The position numbers and the translations under genes were made by a program. A model generated the notes under the pieces. The model was not told the origin of the DNA. It saw nothing but the letters and a program-made list of their open reading frames with translations, and made no database searches. Of a stretch of 64,000 nucleotides of DNA, positions 49,588-58,460 are shown piece after piece; position 1 is the stretch's first letter, and each line of letters opens with the position of its first letter. Source of the stretch: DASWIP01 sp036397635 (GTDB taxonomy: Bacteria > Actinomycetota > AC-67); contig DASWIP010000099.1 in NCBI GenBank assembly GCA_036397635.1, positions 1-64,000 of the forward strand, written 5' to 3'.

Positions 49588-51519
49588 CTACAGCGGGCAG
49601 CCCGCGTTGTTGTCCTCGTCGAGCTCAGAGGCGAGTGAGAGCATCGTGCCCCGGTTACCCGACGCAAGCGCCGTGTTCACCGCGGTGATCACCTCACCCG
49701 TCGTCCAGTTGAAATCGACGTCGGGGTGGGCCGCGTTCAGAAGCGAGGCGACCGCTGCTCGCAGCAAGATCATCGCCGCACCCTTGACACCCTTGCCTCC
49801 CTCGAACGCCAGAGCGTCGAGCAAGGTGACGTTGTCGAGCCCGAGCGAGTCGGGGACATCGAACCACGTCTCCAAGGTGTCACCGGGGTTGATCCCTGCC
49901 GGCCATGAGTTCGGGTGCGTCTTCCAGAAGCCCGGCGTGCACCCCTCGCCCACCTCGAAGACCGTCAGCTGGACGACCTCGATCTCGCCCTGGTCACAGA
50001 AGACCCCTGCGGGCGGAGCGGTCTGGTCCTCACACCACGTCACGTCCAGGCCGGTCGGGTCGGTGCCGTGGCCGAAGAACGTGATCGAGGTGTCGGCGGT
50101 CAGCGAGTCGATGGTGCAGACGAACTGCTGCGTCTCGCCGATCTCCAGCACGCCGTCGTCACCGGGAGCCGTGAGCGAGTCACAGATACCGACGGGATCG
50201 GTCGTGACGCTGGGGTTGTCGAGATCGACGTCCCCGTCGTTGGTCTCTTCCAGCGTGATCGTGACCGAGCTCCCGACCTCGACGGCCGTGCCCGGGCTCA
50301 CCGATCCGAGACTCAGCGTCGTGCCGGGGTTGATCACCGTGACGGTGACTTCCTCGATCTCGTTCTCGTCGCAGAACTTGCCCAGTCCGTCCGGTCCGCT
50401 CACGCCTTCGCCGCAGAACGTGACGTCAAGACCGGTGGGGTCCGTGCCATGCCCGATGAAGGTGATCGTCTTCGTCGCGGTTATGGCACCGGTCTCGCAT
50501 TCGAACGAGGCAGTGGCTCCAGGAGCGAGGGAGGCCACGCTTGCGGGCGTGATCGACTCACACTCCCCCAATGCCGGGTCGGTCGTGATGTGAACGTTGG
50601 TCAGCGTGACGTCGCCGGTGTTCGTCTCATCGATGGCGATCGTGACCGAGTCACCCTCATGGATGGTGAGATCGTCGGTCGCGCCCGCGTTGAGCGACAG
50701 CGTTGTGCCGGGGTGGATGACGTCGACCGGGATCAGGACGCGCTCGTCCTGGTCGCAGAAGACGCCCGTCGGCGGATCGCTCGGGTCAGAGCACCACGTG
50801 ACATCTTCGCCGTCATGGGTGCCGTGCCCGAGGACCTCGATGGTGAAGTCGGCCGCACCGGCCGTCACCGAACAGTCGAAGCTCTGCGATGCACCCGGGG
50901 CGAGCGAGGCGATGCTGGCCGGATCGCAGCTGCCGCCATGGCTGACGGTCAAGTGCACGTTGGTCAGCGTGAAAAACCCGTCGTTGGTCTCGGTGACCGT
51001 GAAGTCGATCGTGTCACCCTCGTGCACGACGGCCGGGTCCGGGTCGGTCGAGTCCAGCGAGAGTTCAGTACCCGGAAGCGGCAAGTAGCAGAAGCTGATG
51101 TGGCTGAGCCCGTAGTAGTCACCGGAGTTTGAGTTGAACGGCGAATGCAGATCCACGTCGCTCGTCGTGCCGTTCGGGCGGTAGTCGTAGAAGTTGGCGT
51201 TCGGCCCGCCCTTCGCGACGACGCCCAACACTGCAAAGTTCGACGTGAAGTCGAACAGGTTGCCGTCGTGGACGGTGACGTCCACGACGAGTGTGCCGTC
51301 GGTGTACTGCCCGCTCTCAACCGGCTGGACCTTGAGCTCGATCGCATCCGGGTTGTCGATGAGAGGACCACAGGTCGGGTTCCCGTCGATGAACGTCGGC
51401 TGCACCGAAGTCGTCGGATGATCCGCGAACGCAACGGTCGCCGTCGACAACATCATGGCGACCGTCATGCTCAGGACCGCCGCAGACCGGAGACGGCTTC
51501 GTCCCCTTGCTCCACCCAT
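49588..51519 (-). CDS. Large secreted protein with repeated beta domains and a C-terminal CTPGFWKTH domain
   Basis: This 643-residue protein has a signal peptide (residues 1-32). After a 110-residue beta-rich region it has three tandem repeats of about 130 residues, each with PGT(T/E)LSL at the start, VTFTVTETNDG-like strand with LTNVHL, a Cys in CDPASIASL or CESITPASV, and GHGTDPTGLDVTWC at the end, of DUF11-like type. The C-terminal 120 residues begin CTPGFWKTHPNSWP and end in helices and NNAGCPL; similar ends occur in secreted proteins of environmental bacteria. Likely a cell-surface component; function unknown. Confidence 0.8.
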   Translation of the reverse strand: MGGARGRSRLRSAAVLSMTVAMMLSTATVAFADHPTTSVQPTFIDGNPTCGPLIDNPDAIELKVQPVESGQYTDGTLVVDVTVHDGNLFDFTSNFAVLGVVAKGGPNANFYDYRPNGTTSDVDLHSPFNSNSGDYYGLSHISFCYLPLPGTELSLDSTDPDPAVVHEGDTIDFTVTETNDGFFTLTNVHLTVSHGGSCDPASIASLAPGASQSFDCSVTAGAADFTIEVLGHGTHDGEDVTWCSDPSDPPTGVFCDQDERVLIPVDVIHPGTTLSLNAGATDDLTIHEGDSVTIAIDETNTGDVTLTNVHITTDPALGECESITPASVASLAPGATASFECETGAITATKTITFIGHGTDPTGLDVTFCGEGVSGPDGLGKFCDENEIEEVTVTVINPGTTLSLGSVSPGTAVEVGSSVTITLEETNDGDVDLDNPSVTTDPVGICDSLTAPGDDGVLEIGETQQFVCTIDSLTADTSITFFGHGTDPTGLDVTWCEDQTAPPAGVFCDQGEIEVVQLTVFEVGEGCTPGFWKTHPNSWPAGINPGDTLETWFDVPDSLGLDNVTLLDALAFEGGKGVKGAAMILLRAAVASLLNAAHPDVDFNWTTGEVITAVNTALASGNRGTMLSLASELDEDNNAGCPL

Positions 51520-51802
51520 CTTGTTCCCCCCTTGTACGTGTCGCCACGCGCGACCGATGTCCCCTACCGCGAGCCGGGCTCGAAGCTGATCCCACCCCCT
51601 GCGGTGCCCCTCTGAACGCGTCCGGTGGTCGAAGGGCGAACGTCACGATCCCTTTAGGACGTAAGGCCCGACCACTGAACGTGCGCAAGCCTAGGGCCCG
51701 CCCCGAAACGTGTCAATATGCGGGATGTCGGAAAAGACGGGGAAAGATGAACTTTTCGCTCATCCCTGCCATACGGCCCGGAGAAGGAGGAAACCGCGCT
51801 AT
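51520..51802. other. Non-coding region upstream of the large secreted protein gene
   Basis: This 283-bp gap holds the leader and ribosome site (GGGGGGAA) of the minus-strand gene ending at 49588. A long leader of more than 100 nt would be possible. I compared it by eye with c-di-GMP riboswitch features and did not find a convincing match. The stretch 51765-51802 lies just past the stop of the dksA-like gene. Confidence 0.4.
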
Positions 51803-52156
51803 CTAGGCGCTTTCCTTCTGTTTGCAGGACACGCAAAGGGTGCTGTACGGGAGGGCCTCCAACCGCTCGGGGCTGATCGGCTGGCCGCATCGCTCGCAGA
51901 CCCCGTAGGAGCCCCGATCCATCCGGTCCAGGGCGTGGTCGACGGCCGCGAGCTGCTCGCGCAGTCGTTCGACGAGGGCGAGAACCTTGCCGCGTTCGGC
52001 GGTTGATTGGGCGCTGTCGGCGAAGCCGAAATCGAGGTCGCCGCCCTCGATCGAGTCCTCATCGGGGTTCGCGCCGAGATCGCCCAATTGCGAGCGCAGC
52101 TCGCCTCGCAGCTCGTCGAGCATCTCGCGGAAACGGTTGAGTTCGGCGGTTTCCAT
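51803..52156 (-). CDS. DksA/TraR-type C4 zinc-finger protein
   Basis: This 117-residue protein has an N-terminal coiled-coil hairpin (about residues 3-75, acidic tip with EDSIEGGDLDFG) and a C-terminal Cys4 zinc finger: YGVCERCGQPI near residue 84 and TLCVSCK near 106. DksA proteins bind the RNA polymerase secondary channel with ppGpp; many actinobacterial members are regulators of uncertain role. It lies 12 bases after xerD on the same strand. Confidence 0.9.
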   Translation of the reverse strand: METAELNRFREMLDELRGELRSQLGDLGANPDEDSIEGGDLDFGFADSAQSTAERGKVLALVERLREQLAAVDHALDRMDRGSYGVCERCGQPISPERLEALPYSTLCVSCKQKESA

Positions 52157-52167
52157 TGCGATCCCCC

Positions 52168-53145
52168 TTACGAGTTGCGGGTGGATGAACGAGTGGCGCG
52201 CGGGTGCGCCGAGACGTAGACCTCGCGCAGATGCTCGACGCTGGTCAGCGTATAGACCTGAGTCGTCGACACGCTCGCGTGCCCGAGCAGCTCCTGCACG
52301 ATCCGCACGTCGGCGCCGCGCTCGATCAGGTGGGTTGCGAAGGTGTGACGCAGCGTGTGGGGCGAGATCCTGCGGACCAGTTTCGCGCGTTCAGCGTAGC
52401 GCTTGAGCAGCTTCCAGCAGCCTTGCCTCGTGAGCCGGCGTCCGCGCTGATTGACGAACAGGGCATGCTCACTTCGATCCTTCGCGCGTGCGGCGAACCC
52501 CGGCCTTGCATCGCGCAGATACGCGGCGATCGCATCCAGGGCGGCCCGTCCGACCGGCACGATGCGCTCCTTTGAACCCTTCCCGATGCAGCGGATCGTG
52601 CCGTCGTCCAGGTCGACGTCGTCCACGTCGAGCCCGGTGAGCTCGGAGATCCGCAGCCCGGCCGCGTACAGGGTTTCGAGCATCGCGAGATCCCTGCTCG
52701 TTGCGGCTCCTTCAGCGGGCACAGCGCCGAGCAAACGGTCCACCTCGTCCAGCGTGAGGGACTTGGGCAGCGCGCGCGGGATACGAAGCGACTCGACCAG
52801 CTCGGAGGGGTCGGTGCGGGTCCGTCCCTCTCGCATCAACCAGCGATGGAACCCCCGGACGGCGGCTAACACCCGGGCAACGGTCGCCGGCGAGTACCGA
52901 CGGCCTTCCGCGTACTCCCGCTCGCGCAGGTCCTGTATGAACGATGAGATCTCACGCTCGGTGACTTGCCGAAGGTCTGGGATCCCGCGACCCGCCAGGT
53001 AGGCCCGATAGAGGCCGAGATCTCTGTGGTAGGCCGTTCGCGTGTTAGGAGCGAGCCCGCGCTCGACCGCGAGATGCTCGATGAAACGGTCGATAAGCAG
53101 GTCGATCTGAGACCGACCGGCGTTCCGTGCGGGGGACGGCGTCAT
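52168..53145 (-). CDS. xerD: Tyrosine recombinase XerD
   Basis: XerD resolves chromosome dimers at dif with XerC. This 325-residue recombinase has the SAM-like N-terminal domain (residues 12-95) and catalytic residues: Arg in GLRISELTGL, Lys in GKGSKERIVPVG, HTLRHTFATHL (His, Arg), LLGHASVSTTQ (His) and nucleophile Tyr in QVYTLTS. It lies in the pyrG-ald-xerD run and so matches the mycobacterial XerD position. No xerC is in the window. Confidence 0.93.
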   Translation of the reverse strand: MTPSPARNAGRSQIDLLIDRFIEHLAVERGLAPNTRTAYHRDLGLYRAYLAGRGIPDLRQVTEREISSFIQDLREREYAEGRRYSPATVARVLAAVRGFHRWLMREGRTRTDPSELVESLRIPRALPKSLTLDEVDRLLGAVPAEGAATSRDLAMLETLYAAGLRISELTGLDVDDVDLDDGTIRCIGKGSKERIVPVGRAALDAIAAYLRDARPGFAARAKDRSEHALFVNQRGRRLTRQGCWKLLKRYAERAKLVRRISPHTLRHTFATHLIERGADVRIVQELLGHASVSTTQVYTLTSVEHLREVYVSAHPRATRSSTRNS

Positions 53146-53190
53146 CGAAAGCTCTATCCTCCAGTGAGGGTTAAGGCTTACCGGACGGGA

Positions 53191-54306
53191 TCAGCTCCCG
53201 TGGGAGTCGAGGGGGCTGAACGGCACGCCGACCGCCTCGGCGACGGCCGCGTTCGTGACGCTCCCCTCGAACACGTTTACCCCTTTGGCCAGCGCCGGGT
53301 CGGCCGCGATCGCGTTCACGAATCCCGCGCCCGCGAGTGCGGCCACGTAGGGTAGCGTCGCGTTCGTGAGGGCGTAGGTCGACGTGTGAGGTACCGCCCC
53401 CGGCATGTTTCCAACGCAATAGTGTACCACCCCGTGGGTGACATAAGTCGGAGCCGTGTGGGTGGTCATCGTGCTCGTGGGGAACGCTCCGCCCTGATCG
53501 ATCGAGATGTCGACGATCACCGAGCCCTTCTTCATCGAGGCGATCGCTTCCTCCGAGGCGAGCTTGGGAGCGCGCGCGCCGGCCACCAGAACCGCGGCGA
53601 TCACAACGTCGGCCTGCGGCAATTGCTCCTCGATGGTCAGGCCGGCGCTGGCTAGGGTCAGGATCCTGCCCTTGTGGATGTGGTCCACGTAACGGAGCCG
53701 CCCGACGTTGCGATCCAGCAAGACAACCTCTGCCTCCATCCCCTGTGCGATCCACGCCGCATTCGCGCCGGCCATGCCAGCTCCGATGACCACGACGCGG
53801 GCGGGGCGGACACCCGATACGCCTCCCATCAGCACGCCGCTACCGCCGTGCTCCTTGTGCAAGTGGGACGCCGCGACGTGGGGTGCCATGCGACCGGCGA
53901 TCTCGCTCATCGGCGTGAGCAGCGGGAGGGTGCCGTCGGGAAGCTCGACGGTCTCGTACGCGATGGCGGTGGCGCCGGCCTCGAGCAGGACCTTGGTGAC
54001 GTCCAGATGCGCAGCGAGATGCAGGAACGTGAACAGGATCTGCTCCTTGCGGAGCAGCGCGAACTCCGAGGGCTGCGGCTCCTTCACCTTCAGGATCAGC
54101 TCGGCCTCGCCCCAAACCTCCTCAGCCCGGTCCCGAAGGGTGGCGCCCGCCCGCTCATAGGCATCGTCGAGGATGCTCGACCCCACGCCGGCGCCTCGCT
54201 CGAGCAGCACGGTGTGCCCTTCGGAGGCCAGCTCGCGGACCCCGACGGGGGTGATCGCCACGCGATGCTCGGCCTCCATCACCTCGCGGGGCACGCCCAC
54301 CATCAT
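53191..54306 (-). CDS. ald: Alanine dehydrogenase
   Basis: Ald interconverts alanine and pyruvate with NAD. At 371 residues it matches the usual length. MVGVPREVMEAEHRVAITP near the start, KVKEPQPSEFALLR near residue 72, GRMAPHVAASHL near 135, the NAD-binding VVIGAGMAGANAAWIAQGM near 170 and DISIDQGGAFPTS near 265 are family motifs. GGGAGG six bases upstream selects ATG 54306 rather than 54312. This matches the M. tuberculosis enzyme length. Confidence 0.95.
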   Translation of the reverse strand: MMVGVPREVMEAEHRVAITPVGVRELASEGHTVLLERGAGVGSSILDDAYERAGATLRDRAEEVWGEAELILKVKEPQPSEFALLRKEQILFTFLHLAAHLDVTKVLLEAGATAIAYETVELPDGTLPLLTPMSEIAGRMAPHVAASHLHKEHGGSGVLMGGVSGVRPARVVVIGAGMAGANAAWIAQGMEAEVVLLDRNVGRLRYVDHIHKGRILTLASAGLTIEEQLPQADVVIAAVLVAGARAPKLASEEAIASMKKGSVIVDISIDQGGAFPTSTMTTHTAPTYVTHGVVHYCVGNMPGAVPHTSTYALTNATLPYVAALAGAGFVNAIAADPALAKGVNVFEGSVTNAAVAEAVGVPFSPLDSHGS

Positions 54307-54343
54307 GGCCATCCTCCCTCACCCGGTCGTCGGCGGGAGGGTA

Positions 54344-55969
54344 TCAGGTGGTAACGGGCTGCTTAGCCAGTCTCGCCTCGGCGTGGGCCAGGGCCGCCCC
54401 CACGAGCTCGCGGAACAGCGGATGCGCCCTGGTCGGACGGCTCTTGAACTCCGGATGGAACTGCGAGGCGACGAAGAACGGGTGGTTCGGGAGCTCGATG
54501 ATTTCGACCAGTTTGTTGTCTACCGTGGTTCCGCTGCACACCAGACCCGCCTCCTCGAGGCGCTTCCGATACCGGTTGTTGACTTCGTAGCGGTGCCGGT
54601 GTCGCTCGAGGATGAGCTCTTCACCGTAGGCGGCATGGGTTCGCGTGCCGGGCACCACCTTGCACGGCCACATCCCCAGGCGCATCGTGCCGCCCTTGTC
54701 CATCACGTCGTGCTGATCGACCATCAGGTCGATGACCGGGTGGGGAGTGCTCTGCTCGAACTCTGCCGAGTTTGCGGCCTCCAGGCCGGCGACGTTGCGG
54801 GCGAACTCGATCACCGCGCACTGCAGACCCAAGCACAGACCGAGGAACGGGATCTCGGCTTCGCGCGCGCGCCGAACCGCAGCCACCTTCCCCTCGATAC
54901 CGCGGATGCCGAAGCCGCCGGGCACTACTACCCCATCCACGTCGTCGAGCTCGTGGCCGTTGGTCTGCGTCAGGTCGTCTGCGGCCACCCAGACCAGCTC
55001 GAGAGCCGCGCCGTGGTGGAACGCGGCGTGGTTCAACGCCTCGACCACGGACAGGTAGCTGTCGGCCAGGGTCACGTACTTTCCGACGATCGCGATCCGG
55101 ACCGGCCGGTCGGCACTCTCAATCCGTCCGAGCAGCGCCTCCCAATCGGCAAGCTCCGGCTCGCCCGCCTCGATCCCCAGCCGCCGCAGGACGTAGGAGT
55201 CGAGGCCTTCTTCTCGCAGCACCAGGGGAATCTCATAGATGCTGCTCGCGTCCACTGCCGCGACGATCCCCTCGAGGTCGACGTCACAGAACTGCGCGAT
55301 CTTCTTCTTCAGGCTCGTCGAGATCGGGCGGTCGCTCCGGCAGACGATCGCGTCGGGCTGGATACCGATCGAGCGGAGCTCGGCGACGGAGTGCTGGGTC
55401 GGCTTGGTCTTCAGCTCGCCCGCGGGCCCGATGTAGGGGACCAACGAAACGTGCAGGTAGAACACGTTGTCCCGCCCGACGTCGTGGCGGAACTGCCTGA
55501 GCGCCTCGAGGTAGGGCAGGCTCTCGATATCCCCCACCGTGCCGCCGACCTCGGTGATCACGATGTCGACGTCGTCGGTCGCCAGCCTGCGGACCCGGCT
55601 CTTGATCTCCTCTGTGATGTGCGGGATCACCTGGACGGTTGCTCCCAGGAACTCTCCGCGGCGTTCGCGCGCGATGACCGCCGAGTAAACGCTGCCGGTG
55701 GTCACGCTCGAATCGCGCGTCAGGCTCTCGTCGATGAATCGTTCGTAGTGGCCAAGATCAAGGTCGGTCTCGGCGCCGTCATCGGTGACGAACACCTCGC
55801 CGTGCTGGAAGGGGTTCATCGTGCCGGGGTCCACGTTGATGTACGGATCGAGCTTCTGCATAACCACGCGGAGGCCGCGCGCCTTCAGGAGCCGTCCGAG
55901 GGATGCGGCCGTGAGGCCCTTGCCGAGAGAAGAGGAAACGCCACCGGTTACGAAGATGTACTTCGCCAC
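54344..55969 (-). CDS. pyrG: CTP synthase
   Basis: PyrG makes CTP from UTP with glutamine. This 541-residue enzyme has a synthetase domain (KYIFVTGGVSSSLGKGLTA at residues 3-21, DPYINVDPGTMNPFQHGE near 52 and TEVGGTVGDIES near 143) and a class I glutamine amidotransferase domain with the nucleophile Cys in PFLGLCLGLQCAV near 380 and the catalytic His-Glu in HPEFKSRPTR near 515. It starts at GTG 55969, directly after a hairpin and a run of eight T. Confidence 0.97.
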   Translation of the reverse strand: MAKYIFVTGGVSSSLGKGLTAASLGRLLKARGLRVVMQKLDPYINVDPGTMNPFQHGEVFVTDDGAETDLDLGHYERFIDESLTRDSSVTTGSVYSAVIARERRGEFLGATVQVIPHITEEIKSRVRRLATDDVDIVITEVGGTVGDIESLPYLEALRQFRHDVGRDNVFYLHVSLVPYIGPAGELKTKPTQHSVAELRSIGIQPDAIVCRSDRPISTSLKKKIAQFCDVDLEGIVAAVDASSIYEIPLVLREEGLDSYVLRRLGIEAGEPELADWEALLGRIESADRPVRIAIVGKYVTLADSYLSVVEALNHAAFHHGAALELVWVAADDLTQTNGHELDDVDGVVVPGGFGIRGIEGKVAAVRRAREAEIPFLGLCLGLQCAVIEFARNVAGLEAANSAEFEQSTPHPVIDLMVDQHDVMDKGGTMRLGMWPCKVVPGTRTHAAYGEELILERHRHRYEVNNRYRKRLEEAGLVCSGTTVDNKLVEIIELPNHPFFVASQFHPEFKSRPTRAHPLFRELVGAALAHAEARLAKQPVTT

Positions 55970-56005
55970 AAAAAAAACCCCCGCAGGTCGTGTCTGCCTA
56001 CGGGG
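55970..56005 (-). promoter_or_regulatory. Terminator-like hairpin at the pyrG start (attenuator candidate)
   Basis: On the minus strand the stem CCCCGTAGG/CCTGCGGGG (55997-56005 with 55979-55987, one internal mismatch) has a 9-base loop and is followed by eight T (55970-55977), then the GTG start. A TAGATT -10-like box lies at 56010-56015, upstream of the hairpin. All transcripts from there would cross the hairpin, and its GGGGG arm is the only ribosome-site-like sequence. Confidence 0.6.
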
Positions 56006-56050
56006 CCTCAATCTAACAGACTCAGAGGTACGAGACCAGGAACTCGGCGC

Positions 56051-56884
56051 TCAGGGGACCCGGCCGGCCAGATCCGCCCGGCGAAGTGGCGAACGTTCGA
56101 TCAACTCGGTGAATCCGGGCCGTTCGGCGAGCACGTGCGACACGACCAGCGCGATCAGGGCGAGCGCCCTGGCAAGATCAGAGCCGGCGCCGATCACCCC
56201 GACACCGACCAGGGCTCCGAGCGCGTTCGCGCCGGTATCACCCAACATCGCTCGTTCGCGTAGATCAAGCGGCAGGAACGCCGCCACGGCCCCGAGCCCG
56301 GCCATCAGGACCGGAGCCGTCGGCCCCCCGACGATCAGCATCGGGACCGCCGCCAGAACGTAGAGCTTGCACGCGCGCCCCGGCCGCGCGTCGGCCAGAT
56401 TGAGCAGGTTCGCGGACATCGCGACGATCGCCCCGTCGACAAGGGTCCACCAGATCGTGTCGCCGAACGGCGCGACCACGATCAACCCGAGGGTGATCCC
56501 GCCCAGGAGCTTCAAGACTCCGCCGGTGGGTTGCCCGTTGCGCAACGACCGCAGATGGGTCCTCCAGCCGCGGCCTCCTCCGGCGAGGTCGTCCCACAGG
56601 CCGAGCAGGGCGAACCCTCCCATCGCCGTCATCGCGACCAAGCCCACCGTCGCCGTCTCGACCAGGCGGGGCGACGACGGACCGGTCAGCGCGCGCAGCG
56701 CCGCGATGAGTGCCAGCCCCGCCATGATCCCCATCACCACGGCGGCCCCCATCGCGGTTGGCAGCTCGAGGCCGCGATGGTTGCGGCGACGCAAGGGCGC
56801 GCGCGCGACCATCCGCGTGACAAGCCACCTCGTCGCGAACGCTCCGACGGCGAAGGTGGCGACCCACAGCAGCGTGACGGTCAT
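56051..56884 (-). CDS. MraY/WecA-like phosphosugar transferase
   Basis: This 277-residue membrane protein has eight or so helices and motifs of polyprenyl-phosphate phosphosugar transferases: RRRNHRGLELPTAMGAAVV near residue 33, GLWDDLAGGGRGW near 100, LLNLADARPGRACK near 162 and LGDTGANALGALVG near 215. The DD and the N/D catalytic positions are present. It is shorter than MraY (about 320-360) and has HRGLELPTA instead of the usual PxMGG segment. The sugar donor cannot be told. It overlaps the GT2 gene start. Confidence 0.82.
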   Translation of the reverse strand: MTVTLLWVATFAVGAFATRWLVTRMVARAPLRRRNHRGLELPTAMGAAVVMGIMAGLALIAALRALTGPSSPRLVETATVGLVAMTAMGGFALLGLWDDLAGGGRGWRTHLRSLRNGQPTGGVLKLLGGITLGLIVVAPFGDTIWWTLVDGAIVAMSANLLNLADARPGRACKLYVLAAVPMLIVGGPTAPVLMAGLGAVAAFLPLDLRERAMLGDTGANALGALVGVGVIGAGSDLARALALIALVVSHVLAERPGFTELIERSPLRRADLAGRVP

Positions 56885-57555
56885 CTCGACCCGAAGCGTA
56901 CCCCGCGAGACAACGAAACCCTCAGCACGTCGAAGCCCTGCCGGGCGCGATGTGCGAACCCGGCCGGGGTTCGACCGGTCAGCCGATGCTCGACCGGCAT
57001 CGGGACCTCATCCACACGCAGGCCGGCCCGCAGTGCGTCGATGGTCAGCCCCGTCTCGACGCCGAACCCGGCGATCGGCCAGTGCGCGGCCTCCAGCACC
57101 CGCCGATGCAGCGCCCGCTGCCCCGATAACGGCCTCGCCATCCGCCGGCCGGTCATCGCGCGGATCGAGACGCGAGCCAGTCCCTCGACGAGGCCGAACC
57201 CGCTTGGCGCGCCGGGGGGCGGTGCCGCGATGGCCATGTCCAGCCGGCCGTCCAGCACCGGTTCGAGCAGCACGACCGCCCTCGCGGCCGCCTGCTCGAG
57301 GTCCGCGTCGATGAAAAGGAGCACGTCGGCGTCGGTGCGAGCCACGCCGGCGGCCAGCGCGCCGCCCTTGCCGCGACGACGATCGGAGCGGATCAGGCGC
57401 GCGCCTGCCGCGGCGGCACGGACACCAGTCGCGTCCGAGGAGCCGTCATCAACCACGATGCATTCCGCGATCTCCGCGATGTCCCTCAGCGCCTCGACCG
57501 TCGAGGAGATGCGGTCGGCCTCGTTCCGGGCGGGGATTATCGCGGCGACGCTCAC
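56881..57555 (-). CDS. Glycosyltransferase family 2
   Basis: This 224-residue GT-A enzyme has AAIIPARNEADRI at residues 3-15, CIVVDDGSSDATG near 32, KGGALAAGVARTDAD near 63 and the metal site FIDADLEQA near 82. There is no membrane domain. GQRALHRRVLE and FGVETGLTIDALRAGL resemble undecaprenyl-phosphate-linked transferases. It sits between the MraY-like gene and steB, so a role in an envelope glycan is likely but not shown. GTGA overlap with steB. Confidence 0.85.
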   Translation of the reverse strand: MSVAAIIPARNEADRISSTVEALRDIAEIAECIVVDDGSSDATGVRAAAAGARLIRSDRRRGKGGALAAGVARTDADVLLFIDADLEQAAARAVVLLEPVLDGRLDMAIAAPPPGAPSGFGLVEGLARVSIRAMTGRRMARPLSGQRALHRRVLEAAHWPIAGFGVETGLTIDALRAGLRVDEVPMPVEHRLTGRTPAGFAHRARQGFDVLRVSLSRGVRFGSR

Positions 57556-58460
57556 CGGTCCACGGATGGGATGATCGCCGCGGCCCCTTCCCTCACGCCC
57601 CAGTGGCGAGCCCGCCCGCCCTGCGCGGCATCGGCGAGGGCCACGATCATCGACAGCTCCCCGAGCAAGGTGTCGGCATGATCGACGGTCGAGATGGAGT
57701 TTCCCAGCACGTCGTCACGGCGGATCGTGACCGTGATCGGGTCCACAGCGTTCAGCGGCTCGACGACGACCATGCGGAATCGATCCTGGAGGGCCTGCAG
57801 GAAAGGCAGCACGAACGTGTCGCGCGGGGGCATCGCCGCCGGCTCCGCCGCCGAGATCAAGACGCCGAGCGTTTCCGACGGCGGGAAATCCTCTTCCTCG
57901 ACGTCGTCCAGATCGACGAAGCCGTTCCGGACCAGGGACTGCAGCAGGTCGGTCTGCTGGGCGGGATCACCGCCGGCGGCGAGCCGGCCGGCCAGACGGG
58001 CGGCCGCCTCCCCCCGCAGGGCGTCGGCCTCGGCGGTCGAGGTTCCAAGGACCAGTGCTAGCTGCTCGCGCGCGGGTTCGTCGCGCAGCGCCCACTTCTC
58101 GGTGAAGGTGATACGGCCGGCCATCGTCGCCCCGGCGTGTTCGAGCGCGGTGAGCACCTGGTCGATCAGATCCCCCTCGGTGCCGGCTTGGACCAGCAGG
58201 ATCACCGACCGGTCTTGGAGCCGCCCCCTCGTCACGTCAGGGACGATCGTGTGGCCGAACCGTTCCCACAGATCCAGCTCGTTACTCAGCGCCTCGCTCT
58301 CCTCGGCGAGCCGGTCCCGGTGCCCGGCGAGCTGGTCGCGTTCCGCTTCGAGCAGCGAGACGACACCCTCCTCGAGCACGGTCGTCCCGATCAAGATGCC
58401 GAGCGCCAACGCAAGAAAGACGGCTACCAGCGACACGATGTGATAGCGGAGATTGAGCAT
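57552..58460 (-). CDS. steB: SteB/MctB family membrane protein
   Basis: This 302-residue protein has an N-terminal membrane helix (about residues 6-26, HIVSLVAVFLALALGILIGT), a coiled coil (residues 33-60) and a large extracytoplasmic region. The family is called copper transporter (MctB, Rv1698) in mycobacteria and SteB in corynebacteria, where it acts with SteA in cell division. No copper-binding His/Cys cluster is visible. The ATG overlaps the steA stop by one base. Confidence 0.88.
   Translation of the reverse strand: MLNLRYHIVSLVAVFLALALGILIGTTVLEEGVVSLLEAERDQLAGHRDRLAEESEALSNELDLWERFGHTIVPDVTRGRLQDRSVILLVQAGTEGDLIDQVLTALEHAGATMAGRITFTEKWALRDEPAREQLALVLGTSTAEADALRGEAAARLAGRLAAGGDPAQQTDLLQSLVRNGFVDLDDVEEEDFPPSETLGVLISAAEPAAMPPRDTFVLPFLQALQDRFRMVVVEPLNAVDPITVTIRRDDVLGNSISTVDHADTLLGELSMIVALADAAQGGRARHWGVREGAAAIIPSVDR

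Noticed and set aside
51520..51700. c-di-GMP-type riboswitch before the large secreted protein
   Set aside because: A GGACGC piece is present but the paired elements and tetraloop receptor could not be matched by eye.
54173..56263. 696-codon plus-strand frame opposite ald and pyrG
   Set aside because: Shadow of two well-supported minus-strand genes, with no recognisable motifs.
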